From: an archaeon | Lineage (GTDB): Archaea; Iainarchaeota; Iainarchaeia; Iainarchaeales; Iainarchaeaceae | Assembly (NCBI GenBank): GCA_024653905.1 | Contig: JANLGZ010000019.1 | Span: 1-37,923 of the forward strand | Length of the DNA stretch: 37,923 nt | Direction: 5' to 3' | Part shown: piece by piece, positions 1 to 7,192 of the stretch | Layout of the letters: every line of letters begins with the position of its first letter | How positions within the stretch are numbered: the stretch's first letter is position 1 | Translations under genes and position numbers: made by a program | The notes under the pieces: model-generated | Seen by the model: the letters and a program-made list of their open reading frames with translations, nothing else | What the model was told of the DNA's origin: nothing | Database searches by the model: none

Positions 1-102
1 AACTTACCAAGCTCTCGAAAAAAAGAGATGACAAAAAATTCACAATTTTTATGAAACAACTTGTACTACATTCGATAAAGCAGACAAATCAAAAGATAAG
101 GC

Positions 103-112
103 ATTTATAAAA
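103..112 (+). promoter_or_regulatory. TATA box of the broken zinc-finger gene
   Basis: ATTTATAAAA lies about 22 bases before the ATG at 129, the spacing seen at other leaderless genes of this window. It suggests that the damaged gene behind it was once, or still is, transcribed. Confidence 0.45.
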
Positions 113-128
113 AACAAGGCAATTATTT

Positions 129-310
129 ATGGTAAAAGAAATGGATTGCCATTTGTGCGGCGGAAAAGCTGAATTGAAGTATGAGGATTTTGAATTAGCT
201 TTGATTGTTTTGCTAATGTTGGTTTTGCAGTTCTTTTTATATTTGTACTCAAAAGAAGAGAAAATTACCCAAACGCAATCGAACACAAATTAAACACCCT
301 GCTTTTTATT
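129..310 (+). pseudogene. Probable frameshifted YgiT-type zinc-finger gene
   Basis: The ATG at 129 opens a 54-codon frame starting MVKEMDCHLCGGKAEL, with the first CxxC-G-G knuckle of YgiT/MqsA-type antitoxin zinc fingers, and stops at 293. The second knuckle is missing in this frame. Around 229-250 another frame reads FYICTQ, which resembles the second zinc knuckle without its last Cys. From about 260 the third frame reads ENYPNAIEHKLNTL, which looks like the usual family tail. I infer an old gene broken by at least two indels rather than a 54-residue membrane peptide. No toxin partner is visible, although the window starts only 128 bases upstream. Sequencing error is an alternative. Confidence 0.4.
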
Positions 311-457
311 TTCCGAAAACGTTTTTATTGCATGGCTGAAAATGGAAAAAAACATTCTTCAAAAAAAATAGTTGAAGATTTTATTTTCAAAGGAAAGCAC
401 ATTTAAAAAATTCACTCAAAAAGTTTCAAAAGACAAGTAGAAAAATATTTAAGTAAC

Positions 458-1222
458 GTGTGGAAAAAATCCTACAAAAATAAACACCACAAAACAGGTC
501 TTCCTTTACCCACTGAAAAACAGAGGATGATTGGCGAACCCCTTCCAAAAAAAGATTTAGCCCACATAAAAGGACAAGTTAGATTTGGGATTTCTATTTT
601 CTGTGCACACATCAAGAAAGCCGAACGAAAGAAACTCACATCGAAAATCAACCGGCTGATTAAAAAGAAAAATTTCAGTATTTTGGACGTAATCAATGAG
701 AGCCATGATGCTAAAGAAGTGAGATCAGACCTTTTCATGCTTTACCATTATCTCAAAGATAATGGAGAAATTTATCTTGGTTACAATGTTCTTGAATCAG
801 AAAAAATTTACTTTGCAAAAGGCTGGTCGCAGGACAAGAAGGGCAACACAACAGCAATTCACGAATGCATTCATCTTCTACACAGACTCGGAGTAATCAA
901 AATAGATATTCCCTTCGCGCAAGCTTCAGACAGACTTTACGGACTCGAAAAGGGTTTGTTCAGCCCGAAAAGAAAATTCGCATTACATGTAAAGGACTTT
1001 GACAAAAAACCGAGACCGGACAAAATACTAGAAGGAGTGCAATGTTATAATGAACCCTGGTGGAGTTATGATGTCGGAATTAAATTAGGTTACTGGATTT
1101 TTGAGAATCTAAAAGGCAAAAAACGATGGAATTACCTTTACCAAAGAACAATGGGTTTAAAGCATAAAGAAGCGCTTGAAAAAATCGGTTTTGGAAATCG
1201 TACAGCAAGAAGAACAGCATGA
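458..1222 (+). CDS. Hypothetical protein with an HExxH metalloprotease-like motif
   Basis: A 254-residue basic, soluble protein that I do not recognise as a whole. Residues 135-139 read HECIH, a match to the HExxH zinc-binding and catalytic motif of zincin metallopeptidases, inside a stretch (TTAIHECIHLLHRLG) that looks like an amphipathic active-site helix. A third ligand cannot be assigned; E164 or the aromatic C-terminal part (EPWWSYD, near 200) are candidates. No signal peptide or membrane segment is seen, so it would act in the cytoplasm. The start is uncertain: the GTG at 458 has an AT-rich box only 7-17 bases upstream, and an ATG at 527 follows AGAGG. It stands alone between the broken zinc-finger gene and a convergent membrane-protein gene. 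Confidence 0.7.
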   Translation: MWKKSYKNKHHKTGLPLPTEKQRMIGEPLPKKDLAHIKGQVRFGISIFCAHIKKAERKKLTSKINRLIKKKNFSILDVINESHDAKEVRSDLFMLYHYLKDNGEIYLGYNVLESEKIYFAKGWSQDKKGNTTAIHECIHLLHRLGVIKIDIPFAQASDRLYGLEKGLFSPKRKFALHVKDFDKKPRPDKILEGVQCYNEPWWSYDVGIKLGYWIFENLKGKKRWNYLYQRTMGLKHKEALEKIGFGNRTARRTA

Positions 1223-1278
1223 AAACATTTTTTTGTTAAGTGTTTGTTACAATTTTTTCTAGCTGTAAAGGGGGGTTT

Positions 1279-1680
1279 TCATAATTTCTTCTTTTTGTTT
1301 TCTGATGCAAGCTGTGCTTTTAAATCTTCTAAAATTCTGTCTTTGTCATCAAACATTTTTTTAAATTCAGTGTCTTCGTTTTCTTCTTTCACTTTTTTCC
1401 TATCAACTCTTGGTTTTGAAATCAATTGAGAAAGACGAAGAACAATTAATGCAATTATTATAACCCCAAGACCAACCGCAGCAATTTTTGCAAGCTGTAA
1501 TGCCTCAGATACTTCTCCAAACAACTTTCCGGTTTGAGTGGTTAATCCTTCCACGTCCCCTTTTTCCAAAGCTTCAGCAATTTTATTGGCAGAATCCTGA
1601 GGACCAGCTGAAACAAACAGCACAAGCAAGGCTAAAGAAATTAACATTAACACTAAGAAAAACTTTTGATTATTTTGCAT
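1279..1680 (-). CDS. Small membrane protein with N-terminal signal and one internal TM segment
   Basis: A 133-residue protein. Residues 8-25 form a hydrophobic signal-like segment ending at SAG, followed by a short extracytoplasmic part (about 26-62). A second hydrophobic segment (about 63-84, rich in V, I, L and G) leads to a charged cytoplasmic tail with heptad-like spacing (about 92-133, KKVKEENEDTEFKK and onward). There is no recognised domain. It is transcribed divergently from the peroxiredoxin gene across a 56-base AT-rich spacer. The role is unknown. Confidence 0.7.
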   Translation of the reverse strand: MQNNQKFFLVLMLISLALLVLFVSAGPQDSANKIAEALEKGDVEGLTTQTGKLFGEVSEALQLAKIAAVGLGVIIIALIVLRLSQLISKPRVDRKKVKEENEDTEFKKMFDDKDRILEDLKAQLASENKKKKL

Positions 1681-1736
1681 ATTATCTTAAACATAAACTT
1701 TGATTCTATTATATATTACTTATCAAGTGACAAAAA

Positions 1737-2195
1737 ATGTTAGAAACAGGACAAAAAGCACCGGGTTTTTCCTTAAAGGATCAGAATGGGAAAATAATCA
1801 GCCTTTCTGATTTTTACGGAAAAAAAGTGGCGGTTTATTTTTATCCAAAAGATGATACCCCGGGATGCACAACGCAAGGATGTAATATAAGAGATAATTT
1901 TTCAGAACTTAAGAAAAAAAATATTCTAATATTTGGTATAAGCAAGGACTCGCCAGAATCTCACAAAAGATTTTCTGAAAAATACGGATTCAATTTCCCT
2001 ATTCTCAGCGATGAAAAAGGAGAAGTAATTGAAAAATACGGGGTTTTCAAAGAAAAAAGCATATTCGGAAAAACATTCATGGGAATTATCAGAACAACGT
2101 TTTTAATTGATGAAAAAGGCATTATAAAAAAAATTATAAAAAAACCCGATACTGCAAACCACTCAAAGGAAATAATTCAGGGTTTTGCCGATTGA
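1737..2195 (+). CDS. bcp: Thioredoxin-dependent peroxiredoxin, Bcp/PrxQ type
   Basis: A 152-residue, full-length PrxQ/Bcp peroxiredoxin, which reduces hydrogen peroxide and organic hydroperoxides with thioredoxin-like electron donors in the cytoplasm. The N-terminus has the family start (GQKAPGFSLKDQNG). The active site reads YPKDDTPGCTTQGC at 36-49, giving peroxidatic C44 and, five residues on, resolving C49, the 1-Cys-to-2-Cys arrangement typical of PrxQ. The conserved Arg lies near 119 (IIRTTFLID). The ATG at 1737 sits about 24 bases after an ATTATATATT box, so the gene is probably leaderless. A ferredoxin gene follows about 150 bases downstream with its own leader. Confidence 0.95.
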   Translation: MLETGQKAPGFSLKDQNGKIISLSDFYGKKVAVYFYPKDDTPGCTTQGCNIRDNFSELKKKNILIFGISKDSPESHKRFSEKYGFNFPILSDEKGEVIEKYGVFKEKSIFGKTFMGIIRTTFLIDEKGIIKKIIKKPDTANHSKEIIQGFAD

Positions 2196-2347
2196 ACATA
2201 AGGCTTTATGCCCCGTTTCAACGGCAACAACCACTTTCTATCGCCAAACAGGAGAATAAACAGTGTTAACCAGTTTTTAACAGCAGTAAAGTTTTAAATA
2301 ATGTACAAACACTGGATATAATTGTAAATCTAACGGAGTGATTCCAA

Positions 2348-2593
2348 ATGGCAAAATTTAAAATTGAACATCACAAAGAAATCTGCATCGGATGCGGAGC
2401 ATGCGCAGCAATAGACCCTGAAGACTGGGTAATGGACGGAGACAAATCACATTTGATTGAGTCTGACAAAATAGATACTGAAAACGGCAAAGGCGAAGGA
2501 AAAATTATTGATGAATCAAAGCTCGCCCAGAATCAGGAAGCAGCAGATTCTTGTCCGGTTCCATGTATTTTTGTAAAAAAAGTCGAGGAATGA
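2348..2593 (+). CDS. Single-cluster [4Fe-4S] ferredoxin
   Basis: An 81-residue archaeal-type ferredoxin that carries one electron per cluster in the cytoplasm. The cluster motif is C13-x2-C16-x2-C19 (ICIGCGACA), with the fourth ligand C69 followed by Pro (DSCPVPC). C73 is extra and could form a disulfide. An acidic insertion (about 26-60) separates the two halves, as in monocluster ferredoxins of archaea. A Shine-Dalgarno match, GGAGTGAT, lies eight bases before the ATG. Redox partners are not encoded nearby, apart from the peroxiredoxin upstream. Confidence 0.93.
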   Translation: MAKFKIEHHKEICIGCGACAAIDPEDWVMDGDKSHLIESDKIDTENGKGEGKIIDESKLAQNQEAADSCPVPCIFVKKVEE

Positions 2594-2621
2594 AATCCTC
2601 ATATTCTTCTTTTTGAAAAAA

Positions 2622-2858
2622 TCAAATTGCTTTTTCCAATCCAACGCCAAGAAGAGCAAGAATTCCAACGCCAAGTATAATGGATGCCTAACTACTTGTG
2701 AGATAATGCCCAGGAAATATCAGAGCATCCGCCATTCCCCAAACACCTCTCCAGAAAAGAATCACAGCTGCTCCGACAAGAGCAGTGAAAAGTATTTTGT
2801 TGCGTTTTCTGAGTTTTTTAAACTCATCTACAAGCGGGAAATTTTCTTTTTTATCCAT
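2622..2858 (-). pseudogene. Two-TM small membrane protein interrupted by an in-frame TAG
   Basis: Read on the minus strand from the ATG at 2858, a 78-codon frame starts MDKKENFPLVDEFKKLRKRN. It has a TM segment at about 22-36 followed by FWRGVWGMADALIFPGHYL, then a TAG stop at codon 57 (2688-2690). The same frame continues with a second hydrophobic segment (ASIILGVGILALLGVGLEKAI) to a TGA at 2622. The basic start, TM, WRGxWG-D--LFPG loop, TM layout looks like one intact small membrane protein with a single point stop. Options are a nonsense mutation, a sequencing error, or read-through or amber recoding. It lies between the ferredoxin gene and the endonuclease IV-like gene. Confidence 0.6.
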
Positions 2859-2895
2859 GATTAAACAACACCAAAGGAATATTTATCCATTAGCA

Positions 2896-3735
2896 TTACA
2901 ATGAATTAAAAGTTTTCTGCAAAAGCAAAGTGTCCTCTTCTATATTTGGGCTTTCACAAACAAGAACTCCTTTTGCATTAAAATCTTTTAACACCTGCAA
3001 AACACCTTTGTAATTCATATCTGCTTCTTTCAAAACCAAATGATTTCTTTCACCTTTTTCAGAATAATTTATTCCGGAAAGATGAATGTGCATATTTTGA
3101 ATTGCTTTTTTTCCAAGTTTTTTTTCAATTAACTCCATAACCTGCTCGAACTCCTCTTTTGAATTAAACTTTCCATTAGAACGCGCATGCAAATGAGAAA
3201 AATCTACCACTGGAAGCACTTGATCAAACTCCGAACTTAAATCAATTAACTCATCAATAGAACCAAACTGAGTAGGCTTTCCTGTTGTTTCAGGCCTAAT
3301 CCAAACATCAAGATCAAGAGAATTAACCTCTTCTAAAAGTTTTTTCATCTGTTCTTTAACATTAGAATAAACTTTTTCAGATTCCATTCCAAGATAAAAA
3401 CCAGGATGGAAACAAACCGAGTAACCGCCGCACGCATTTAGAATTTTTGCAGAACTTAATATTCTGCTTCTTGAAGCCCCAAGCTTTTGTTTTTCAATCG
3501 CGTTCAGATTAATAAAATAGGAAGCATGACAAGTAAGAATTATTTCATTTTCTTCAGCAACTTTTTTTACTTCAGGGGCTTTTTCCATAGAAATGTTTAC
3601 TGAATGAACAAATTCCAGTTCCATTGCACCTAAACCAAGATTTTTTACTTCTTTAATTCCATTTACAGTATCTCTTAGTTTCGTACTGAACGGTATTCCC
3701 GCAGTAGCAAACAAAAGTTTTTTCGGTTCAATCAA
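2896..3735 (-). CDS. nfo: Endonuclease IV-like TIM-barrel protein (AP endonuclease family 2)
   Basis: A 279-residue protein, the size of bacterial Nfo. The trinuclear zinc ligands of endonuclease IV can be followed almost position for position: H70 (TCHASYF), H110 (CFHPGF), E149 (RPETTGKPTQFG), D178 and H181 (VDFSHLHAR), H216 (HIHLSG), an ERNH segment near 229-232, and E261 (CESPN). The family cleaves DNA 5' of abasic sites during base-excision repair. The usual D-R-H near 229-231 reads E-R-N-H here, so activity on another substrate (xylose isomerase-like fold) remains possible. The start is TTG, overlapping the TGA of the adenosyltransferase gene upstream (TTGA), so the two are translationally coupled. 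Confidence 0.82.
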   Translation of the reverse strand: MIEPKKLLFATAGIPFSTKLRDTVNGIKEVKNLGLGAMELEFVHSVNISMEKAPEVKKVAEENEIILTCHASYFINLNAIEKQKLGASRSRILSSAKILNACGGYSVCFHPGFYLGMESEKVYSNVKEQMKKLLEEVNSLDLDVWIRPETTGKPTQFGSIDELIDLSSEFDQVLPVVDFSHLHARSNGKFNSKEEFEQVMELIEKKLGKKAIQNMHIHLSGINYSEKGERNHLVLKEADMNYKGVLQVLKDFNAKGVLVCESPNIEEDTLLLQKTFNSL

Positions 3736-4286
3736 AATTCTACACCCTTTCTTGCAATTATTCCTTTATCAAAAGGATGATTGTGTTTTTTAATCTCACT
3801 AACCAAATCTGCTTTTTCAAAAATTTTTTCAAAAGGTTTGTGTGAACCTGTTAAAACCAATTCTGTTTTTTCATTTTTTGAATCCATTAATTTCAAAACA
3901 TCTTCTTCTTTTATAAGTTCAAGCTGAATCGCATAAAGAATTTCATCAACAATAACAAGATCAAAGCTCCCTGAAGAAACAGATTTAATAGAATGATTCA
4001 AAGCTTTTTTTGCTTCAGCAAGATGTTCTTGGCTTGGTTTTCCAATAACCCATTTTTTTATTCCGAATCGTTTATAAGAAAAATTATCAAATTTTTTTAA
4101 TGCAGTTATTTCTCCTGTTTCATCAAAATTTTTGTTTGCTTCAATACCAAATTTCATGAACTGAACCAAATGAACATTAAATCCCCGCCCTAACATTCTA
4201 AGAGCCAAGCCTAAAGAGGCAGTTGTTTTTCCCTTGCCGTTTCCCCAATAAACTTGGATTTGACCAAAATTCGGTTTAGATTCCAT
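3732..4286 (-). CDS. cobO: ATP:corrinoid adenosyltransferase, CobA/CobO/BtuR family
   Basis: A 184-residue cytoplasmic enzyme that transfers the 5'-deoxyadenosyl group of ATP to cob(I)alamin. The N-terminus has IQVYWGNGKGKTTASLGLA, with the P-loop GNGKGKTT at 15-22, followed by RMLGRGF. VIVDEI is the Walker B-like strand, and the C-terminus ends in ARKGVEF, the family's diagnostic RxGxE/Y tail. The expected length is 170-200. No cobalamin biosynthesis genes are visible, so it more likely serves corrinoid salvage. A TTTTAAAG box about 25 bases upstream on the minus strand fits a leaderless ATG at 4286. Confidence 0.92.
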   Translation of the reverse strand: MESKPNFGQIQVYWGNGKGKTTASLGLALRMLGRGFNVHLVQFMKFGIEANKNFDETGEITALKKFDNFSYKRFGIKKWVIGKPSQEHLAEAKKALNHSIKSVSSGSFDLVIVDEILYAIQLELIKEEDVLKLMDSKNEKTELVLTGSHKPFEKIFEKADLVSEIKKHNHPFDKGIIARKGVEF

Positions 4287-4404
4287 ACAAAAAAATAAGA
4301 GTGAAGTTCTTTAAAACACTTGGGAAGCATTTAAAATCTGTACGGTATCTAATTTGAATAGACTTATTTTAGATGCTAAGTTAACGAAATTTGAGGTGTA
4401 TATT

Positions 4405-4806
4405 ATGGCTAAAGAAGAAAAAAAAGAAAAAGAAGCTGAAAAGCTAGAAGAAGAACAAGTAATAGAAGAGGAAGAAGAGGAAATTGATGACTCTAAATTA
4501 CCTTTTCCAAGAGCAACTATTGTAAACATGCTCAGAAAACACCTCACTTCTGGAAAACAAATTAAGGGACAGGTTAAAAATGAAATGAATCTCTGGCTCG
4601 GAAAAATGGTTGAAAGAATTGCCGACAAAATGAACACATACCCGTACACTTACGTTGACGGATCAATGTTAAGAGAAGCAATTGAACCATACGAAAACAT
4701 TCAGGATATTGAAAAAGAAAAAGAAAGAATCATCAAGCAATTAGAATCTATAAAAGCAGCTTGTGATGTTTTAATCTTGGAAGTTGACAGGAAATTCATT
4801 AAGTAA
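4405..4806 (+). CDS. Histone-fold-like protein with acidic head and C-terminal coiled coil
   Basis: 133 residues from the ATG at 4405, chosen because GAGGTG lies six bases upstream; the frame stays open further upstream, but that stretch looks non-coding. Residues 3-31 are a Lys/Glu-rich charged head. Residues 32-102 (SKLPFPRATIVNMLRKHL onward, then QVKNEMNLWLGKMVERIADKM and YVDGSMLREAIEPYE) match the helix-strand-long helix-strand-helix pattern of archaeal histones, including the LP start and the hydrophobic spacing of the long middle helix. The last 35 residues (IEKEKERIIKQLESIKAACD) form a heptad coiled coil. I infer a DNA-binding, dimerising chromatin-type protein. No structure search was possible. 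The next gene starts nine bases after the stop. Confidence 0.65.
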   Translation: MAKEEKKEKEAEKLEEEQVIEEEEEEIDDSKLPFPRATIVNMLRKHLTSGKQIKGQVKNEMNLWLGKMVERIADKMNTYPYTYVDGSMLREAIEPYENIQDIEKEKERIIKQLESIKAACDVLILEVDRKFIK

Positions 4807-4815
4807 GTGATTCTT

Positions 4816-4992
4816 ATGGCTGAAAAAAAGAAACTCAAACAAACAGAGAATCCTTACGAAAATGAGCAAGTAGAAGAAATGCTTGAAAACGATGAAATTG
4901 ATCCTAAAGAAGCAGGCTTTATGGAAGGGTACAATGAAAAGCAAACAAAAGACCCAAAGAAGCTGAAAGATATTATTGATGATGAAAAATAA
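4816..4992 (+). CDS. Small acidic hypothetical protein
   Basis: 58 residues, very charged, with no membrane segment and no Cys. The middle part (DEIDPKEAGFMEGYNE) looks like a short conserved helical motif; the rest is low complexity (Lys/Glu). The start is the ATG at 4816, preceded by GTGATT. An in-frame GTG at 4807 is less likely. It directly follows the histone-fold-like gene and probably shares its transcript. The function is unknown. Confidence 0.7.
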   Translation: MAEKKKLKQTENPYENEQVEEMLENDEIDPKEAGFMEGYNEKQTKDPKKLKDIIDDEK

Positions 4993-4999
4993 ATTGAAC

Positions 5000-5034
5000 G
5001 GGTTCTTTTAGGAGAACTCAAACCTTATTTTTTT
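5000..5034. terminator. Hairpin with T-tract between convergent genes
   Basis: GGGTTCT (5000-5006) pairs with AGAACTC (5013-5019) over seven pairs with one G-U. A run of seven T follows at 5028-5034. It lies between the stops of two convergent genes and probably ends the plus-strand transcript. Confidence 0.5.
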
Positions 5035-5608
5035 AATTCAAAAATTGTTCATAATCTGATTCTAAAATATCTTTTACTTTCTTAGCAATGCTTGAATGCG
5101 GATTCAAAAAAAGAAATGCCTTCAACTGATTAACGTTCCCTACTTTTCTTTTAATTGAAGCCTTTTCAAAATCAATTATTATAGGCAATCCTTTTTTCAC
5201 AATAATATTTCTTCCTTTACCCGCAAGCTGACCGTGATCCAAACCGATTTTATCAATTTTTTCTGCCTGTTCAAAAAGTTCTTTCAGAAACTTTTCAAGT
5301 TCGGTTTTTTTTGGATTTGAAAAAAGCCAATTATTAAAAGAAACTCCGTTAACATATTCCATTAACACAACTTTATTTTCAAAATCTACTTCAATTAATT
5401 TCGGGCCTACACTAACAGAGTTGGCAAGTTTTAGGTTCTCAGATTCACGCTCAACCATATTTATACGATGGACTTTTTCCCTCAAAGATTTTGCCACAAG
5501 TTTTTTTCCTTTAGAATCTTCAACAAGATAAACGAAAGAAGTCCACCCTTTAGCTATCTGTTCAACTAATTTAAAATTGTTTTTTTTCAGAAAATTTTCT
5601 ATTGACAT
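5033..5608 (-). CDS. Small Ser/Thr kinase-like protein, COG2112/RIO-related
   Basis: 191 residues, much shorter than a canonical kinase but the size of the archaeal COG2112 family. Motifs in order: the glycine-loop equivalent IAKGWTSFVYLVE (18-30), ATP-contacting K40 (VAKSLRE), an Glu-rich helix (VERESENL, about 52-59), hinge LMEYVNG, catalytic-loop equivalent GLDHGQLAGKGRNI with D124 and N134, and metal-binding D146 in IDFEKAS, in place of DFG. All essential polar residues are present, so it is likely an active phosphotransferase. The substrate is unknown. It lies 34 bases behind a lipoprotein gene on the same strand and may share its transcript. Confidence 0.85.
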   Translation of the reverse strand: MSIENFLKKNNFKLVEQIAKGWTSFVYLVEDSKGKKLVAKSLREKVHRINMVERESENLKLANSVSVGPKLIEVDFENKVVLMEYVNGVSFNNWLFSNPKKTELEKFLKELFEQAEKIDKIGLDHGQLAGKGRNIIVKKGLPIIIDFEKASIKRKVGNVNQLKAFLFLNPHSSIAKKVKDILESDYEQFLN

Positions 5609-5642
5609 TTATAAAAATAAAAAGGAAAGGATTAAAGCACTT

Positions 5643-5915
5643 TCATTTAAAAGTGCTGTCGTCCAATGCCAAAAATTCTGTGCCATTAAAGTCTGAATCA
5701 TTTAAAAGAGACTCTAATTCGTTCAATTCCGAATCAAGGGCAGCAAGTTCTTCATCAGAAGTTACCAAAGAATCTCCCGCAACAGGCTGTTCCTGAATCT
5801 GGCTTGTGTCACCACTTTGATTTTGGGCACCAGTATTCTGTCCCTGAGTTTGTGATGCACACCCAGACAACAGAACTGCCAGAATGAGGATTGATGCTAA
5901 AATTGATTTATTCAT
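5643..5915 (-). CDS. Small predicted lipoprotein
   Basis: 90 residues. An N-terminal signal (MNKSILASILILAVLLSGC) ends in a lipobox-like LSGC with C19 as the probable lipidation or anchoring site. A Gln/Asn/Gly/Thr-rich linker follows, then an acidic C-terminal helix (SDEELAALDSELNELESLL) with leucine spacing suited to coiled-coil pairing. The ATG overlaps the TGA of the upstream coiled-coil gene (ATGA), so the two are translationally coupled. I infer an anchored partner of that secreted coiled-coil protein; no enzymatic motif is seen. Confidence 0.8.
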   Translation of the reverse strand: MNKSILASILILAVLLSGCASQTQGQNTGAQNQSGDTSQIQEQPVAGDSLVTSDEELAALDSELNELESLLNDSDFNGTEFLALDDSTFK

Positions 5916-7009
5916 TGTACATCAACCCCATTAACATCTTCAGAATTGTGTTCTAACTCATCGTTTCCTGAATCATCCGCGCCAGAATCATCTCCTGAAT
6001 CATCAAATGAATCAGTTGAGTCATCTGAAAGTTCATTGAGTTCATCAGATGTTTCTGTGGTTATTTCAACGTTATGTTCTATTTCTTTTGTGGCTTTGAA
6101 CATTACCTTTATCAGCCTGAGGTTTTCTATCAGATTTCTGTTCATTTCCCTCAGCTTATCATAGGCATCATTCAATATTTCCGCCTTATTCTCTTTTGTT
6201 TCAGCATCGTTGAATGCCTGTCTTAGCACATTATAATCCTGCTGAAACTGCACCACATCTTCTTTAAGCTGATTAATCGCATTTTGGATTGCGTTAACAT
6301 CACGGCCATTTTCAGCAAGCGTATCAACAACTGCCTGAAGCCTTTCAGAGAATGTTTCAGCTTTGTTTATTATTCCATTAATTCCATTGTTTATTTTTTT
6401 GCCTGCAGAAATTCTCAGGTTATGCTCCCACTTATTCCAGTAACCCTGTATGTCTTTTGAAAGGACAATTAATTCCCCTTGAGTGATTGCTTCATTCTGA
6501 AGAAGTTCCTGCTTTTCTTCAAAAAAAGTTATTACTTCACTAAGATTATCAGGCGCATTTTCATTTTCCTGCATTGCATAAAGCTTATTGAGAATTACTT
6601 CAACCTGATCGATTAAAACTTCGCTTGATTTATGCCTGAGCCTTTCTCTTAAACTTGCTTTTGCAGCTTCTCTGGAACTTTTGAGTTCACCCCTTAAAGA
6701 ATTAAAATCCTCAAGCTTTTGCTTTACTCTTTCTCTTGCATCCTCTTGTTTGATTCTTAATTCTTCAATTTTATTTTTTCTTTCCTCATATTTTTCTCTT
6801 AAATCATCCAGTCTTTCCTGAACCTTTTCCCTTGCATCCGAAGGATTTCTTTCAACTCCTATAGCAACTGGTCTTGGATCATCAGCCTGCACCCTTCTCC
6901 CACTTGAATTGTCAGAATCGGAATCATTTGTATCTTCATCTGCAACAGCAATTGCGGAAAAAAGCACCAACAAAATAAGAGCCAGCACTGAAACACTTTT
7001 AATTTTCAT
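5912..7009 (-). CDS. Secreted coiled-coil protein with acidic low-complexity ends
   Basis: 365 residues from the ATG at 7009, which has AGGAGG six bases upstream; the GTG at 7027 lies before that site and is unlikely. A signal peptide (about 1-24, ending AIAVADED) is followed by an Asp/Ser-rich stretch and a long Arg/Glu/Lys coiled coil (about 55-130, EERKNKIEELRIKQEDARERV). A mostly helical region (about 130-300) and an Asp/Ser/Glu tail (about 315-365) complete it. No enzyme motif or Cys is present. The acidic, Ser-rich ends suggest an exposed cell-surface or envelope position. The downstream gene encodes a lipoprotein that overlaps by four bases. The role is unknown. Confidence 0.85.
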   Translation of the reverse strand: MKIKSVSVLALILLVLFSAIAVADEDTNDSDSDNSSGRRVQADDPRPVAIGVERNPSDAREKVQERLDDLREKYEERKNKIEELRIKQEDARERVKQKLEDFNSLRGELKSSREAAKASLRERLRHKSSEVLIDQVEVILNKLYAMQENENAPDNLSEVITFFEEKQELLQNEAITQGELIVLSKDIQGYWNKWEHNLRISAGKKINNGINGIINKAETFSERLQAVVDTLAENGRDVNAIQNAINQLKEDVVQFQQDYNVLRQAFNDAETKENKAEILNDAYDKLREMNRNLIENLRLIKVMFKATKEIEHNVEITTETSDELNELSDDSTDSFDDSGDDSGADDSGNDELEHNSEDVNGVDVQ

Positions 7010-7192
7010 TTTAAACCTCCTGTTCACCCCAAAGGGTTTTTCCTGTACCTAATGCACAGTTTTTCTTTAAAAAGTTACTTTCAATCATTGAAAAATTAAA
7101 GCTTTACAAAACCTTTTTTTCAGCAGTAAAACTTTACAACTGCTTTTTTTGTTCAGGAAAGGATTTAAAGGGTTTTTCAAGAATACTATTTA

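Noticed and set aside
332..406. 24-codon frame MAENGKKHSSKK...
   Set aside because: No ribosome binding site, no conservation visible, and it lies within the tail of the broken zinc-finger region.
2613..2864. Plus-strand 83-codon frame after the ferredoxin gene
   Set aside because: Its composition is odd and it has no ribosome binding site. The minus strand of the same stretch encodes a much more protein-like two-TM sequence.
4354..4404. Longer start for the histone-fold-like protein
   Set aside because: The extra residues have no family-like pattern, and GAGGTG is placed correctly for the ATG at 4405.
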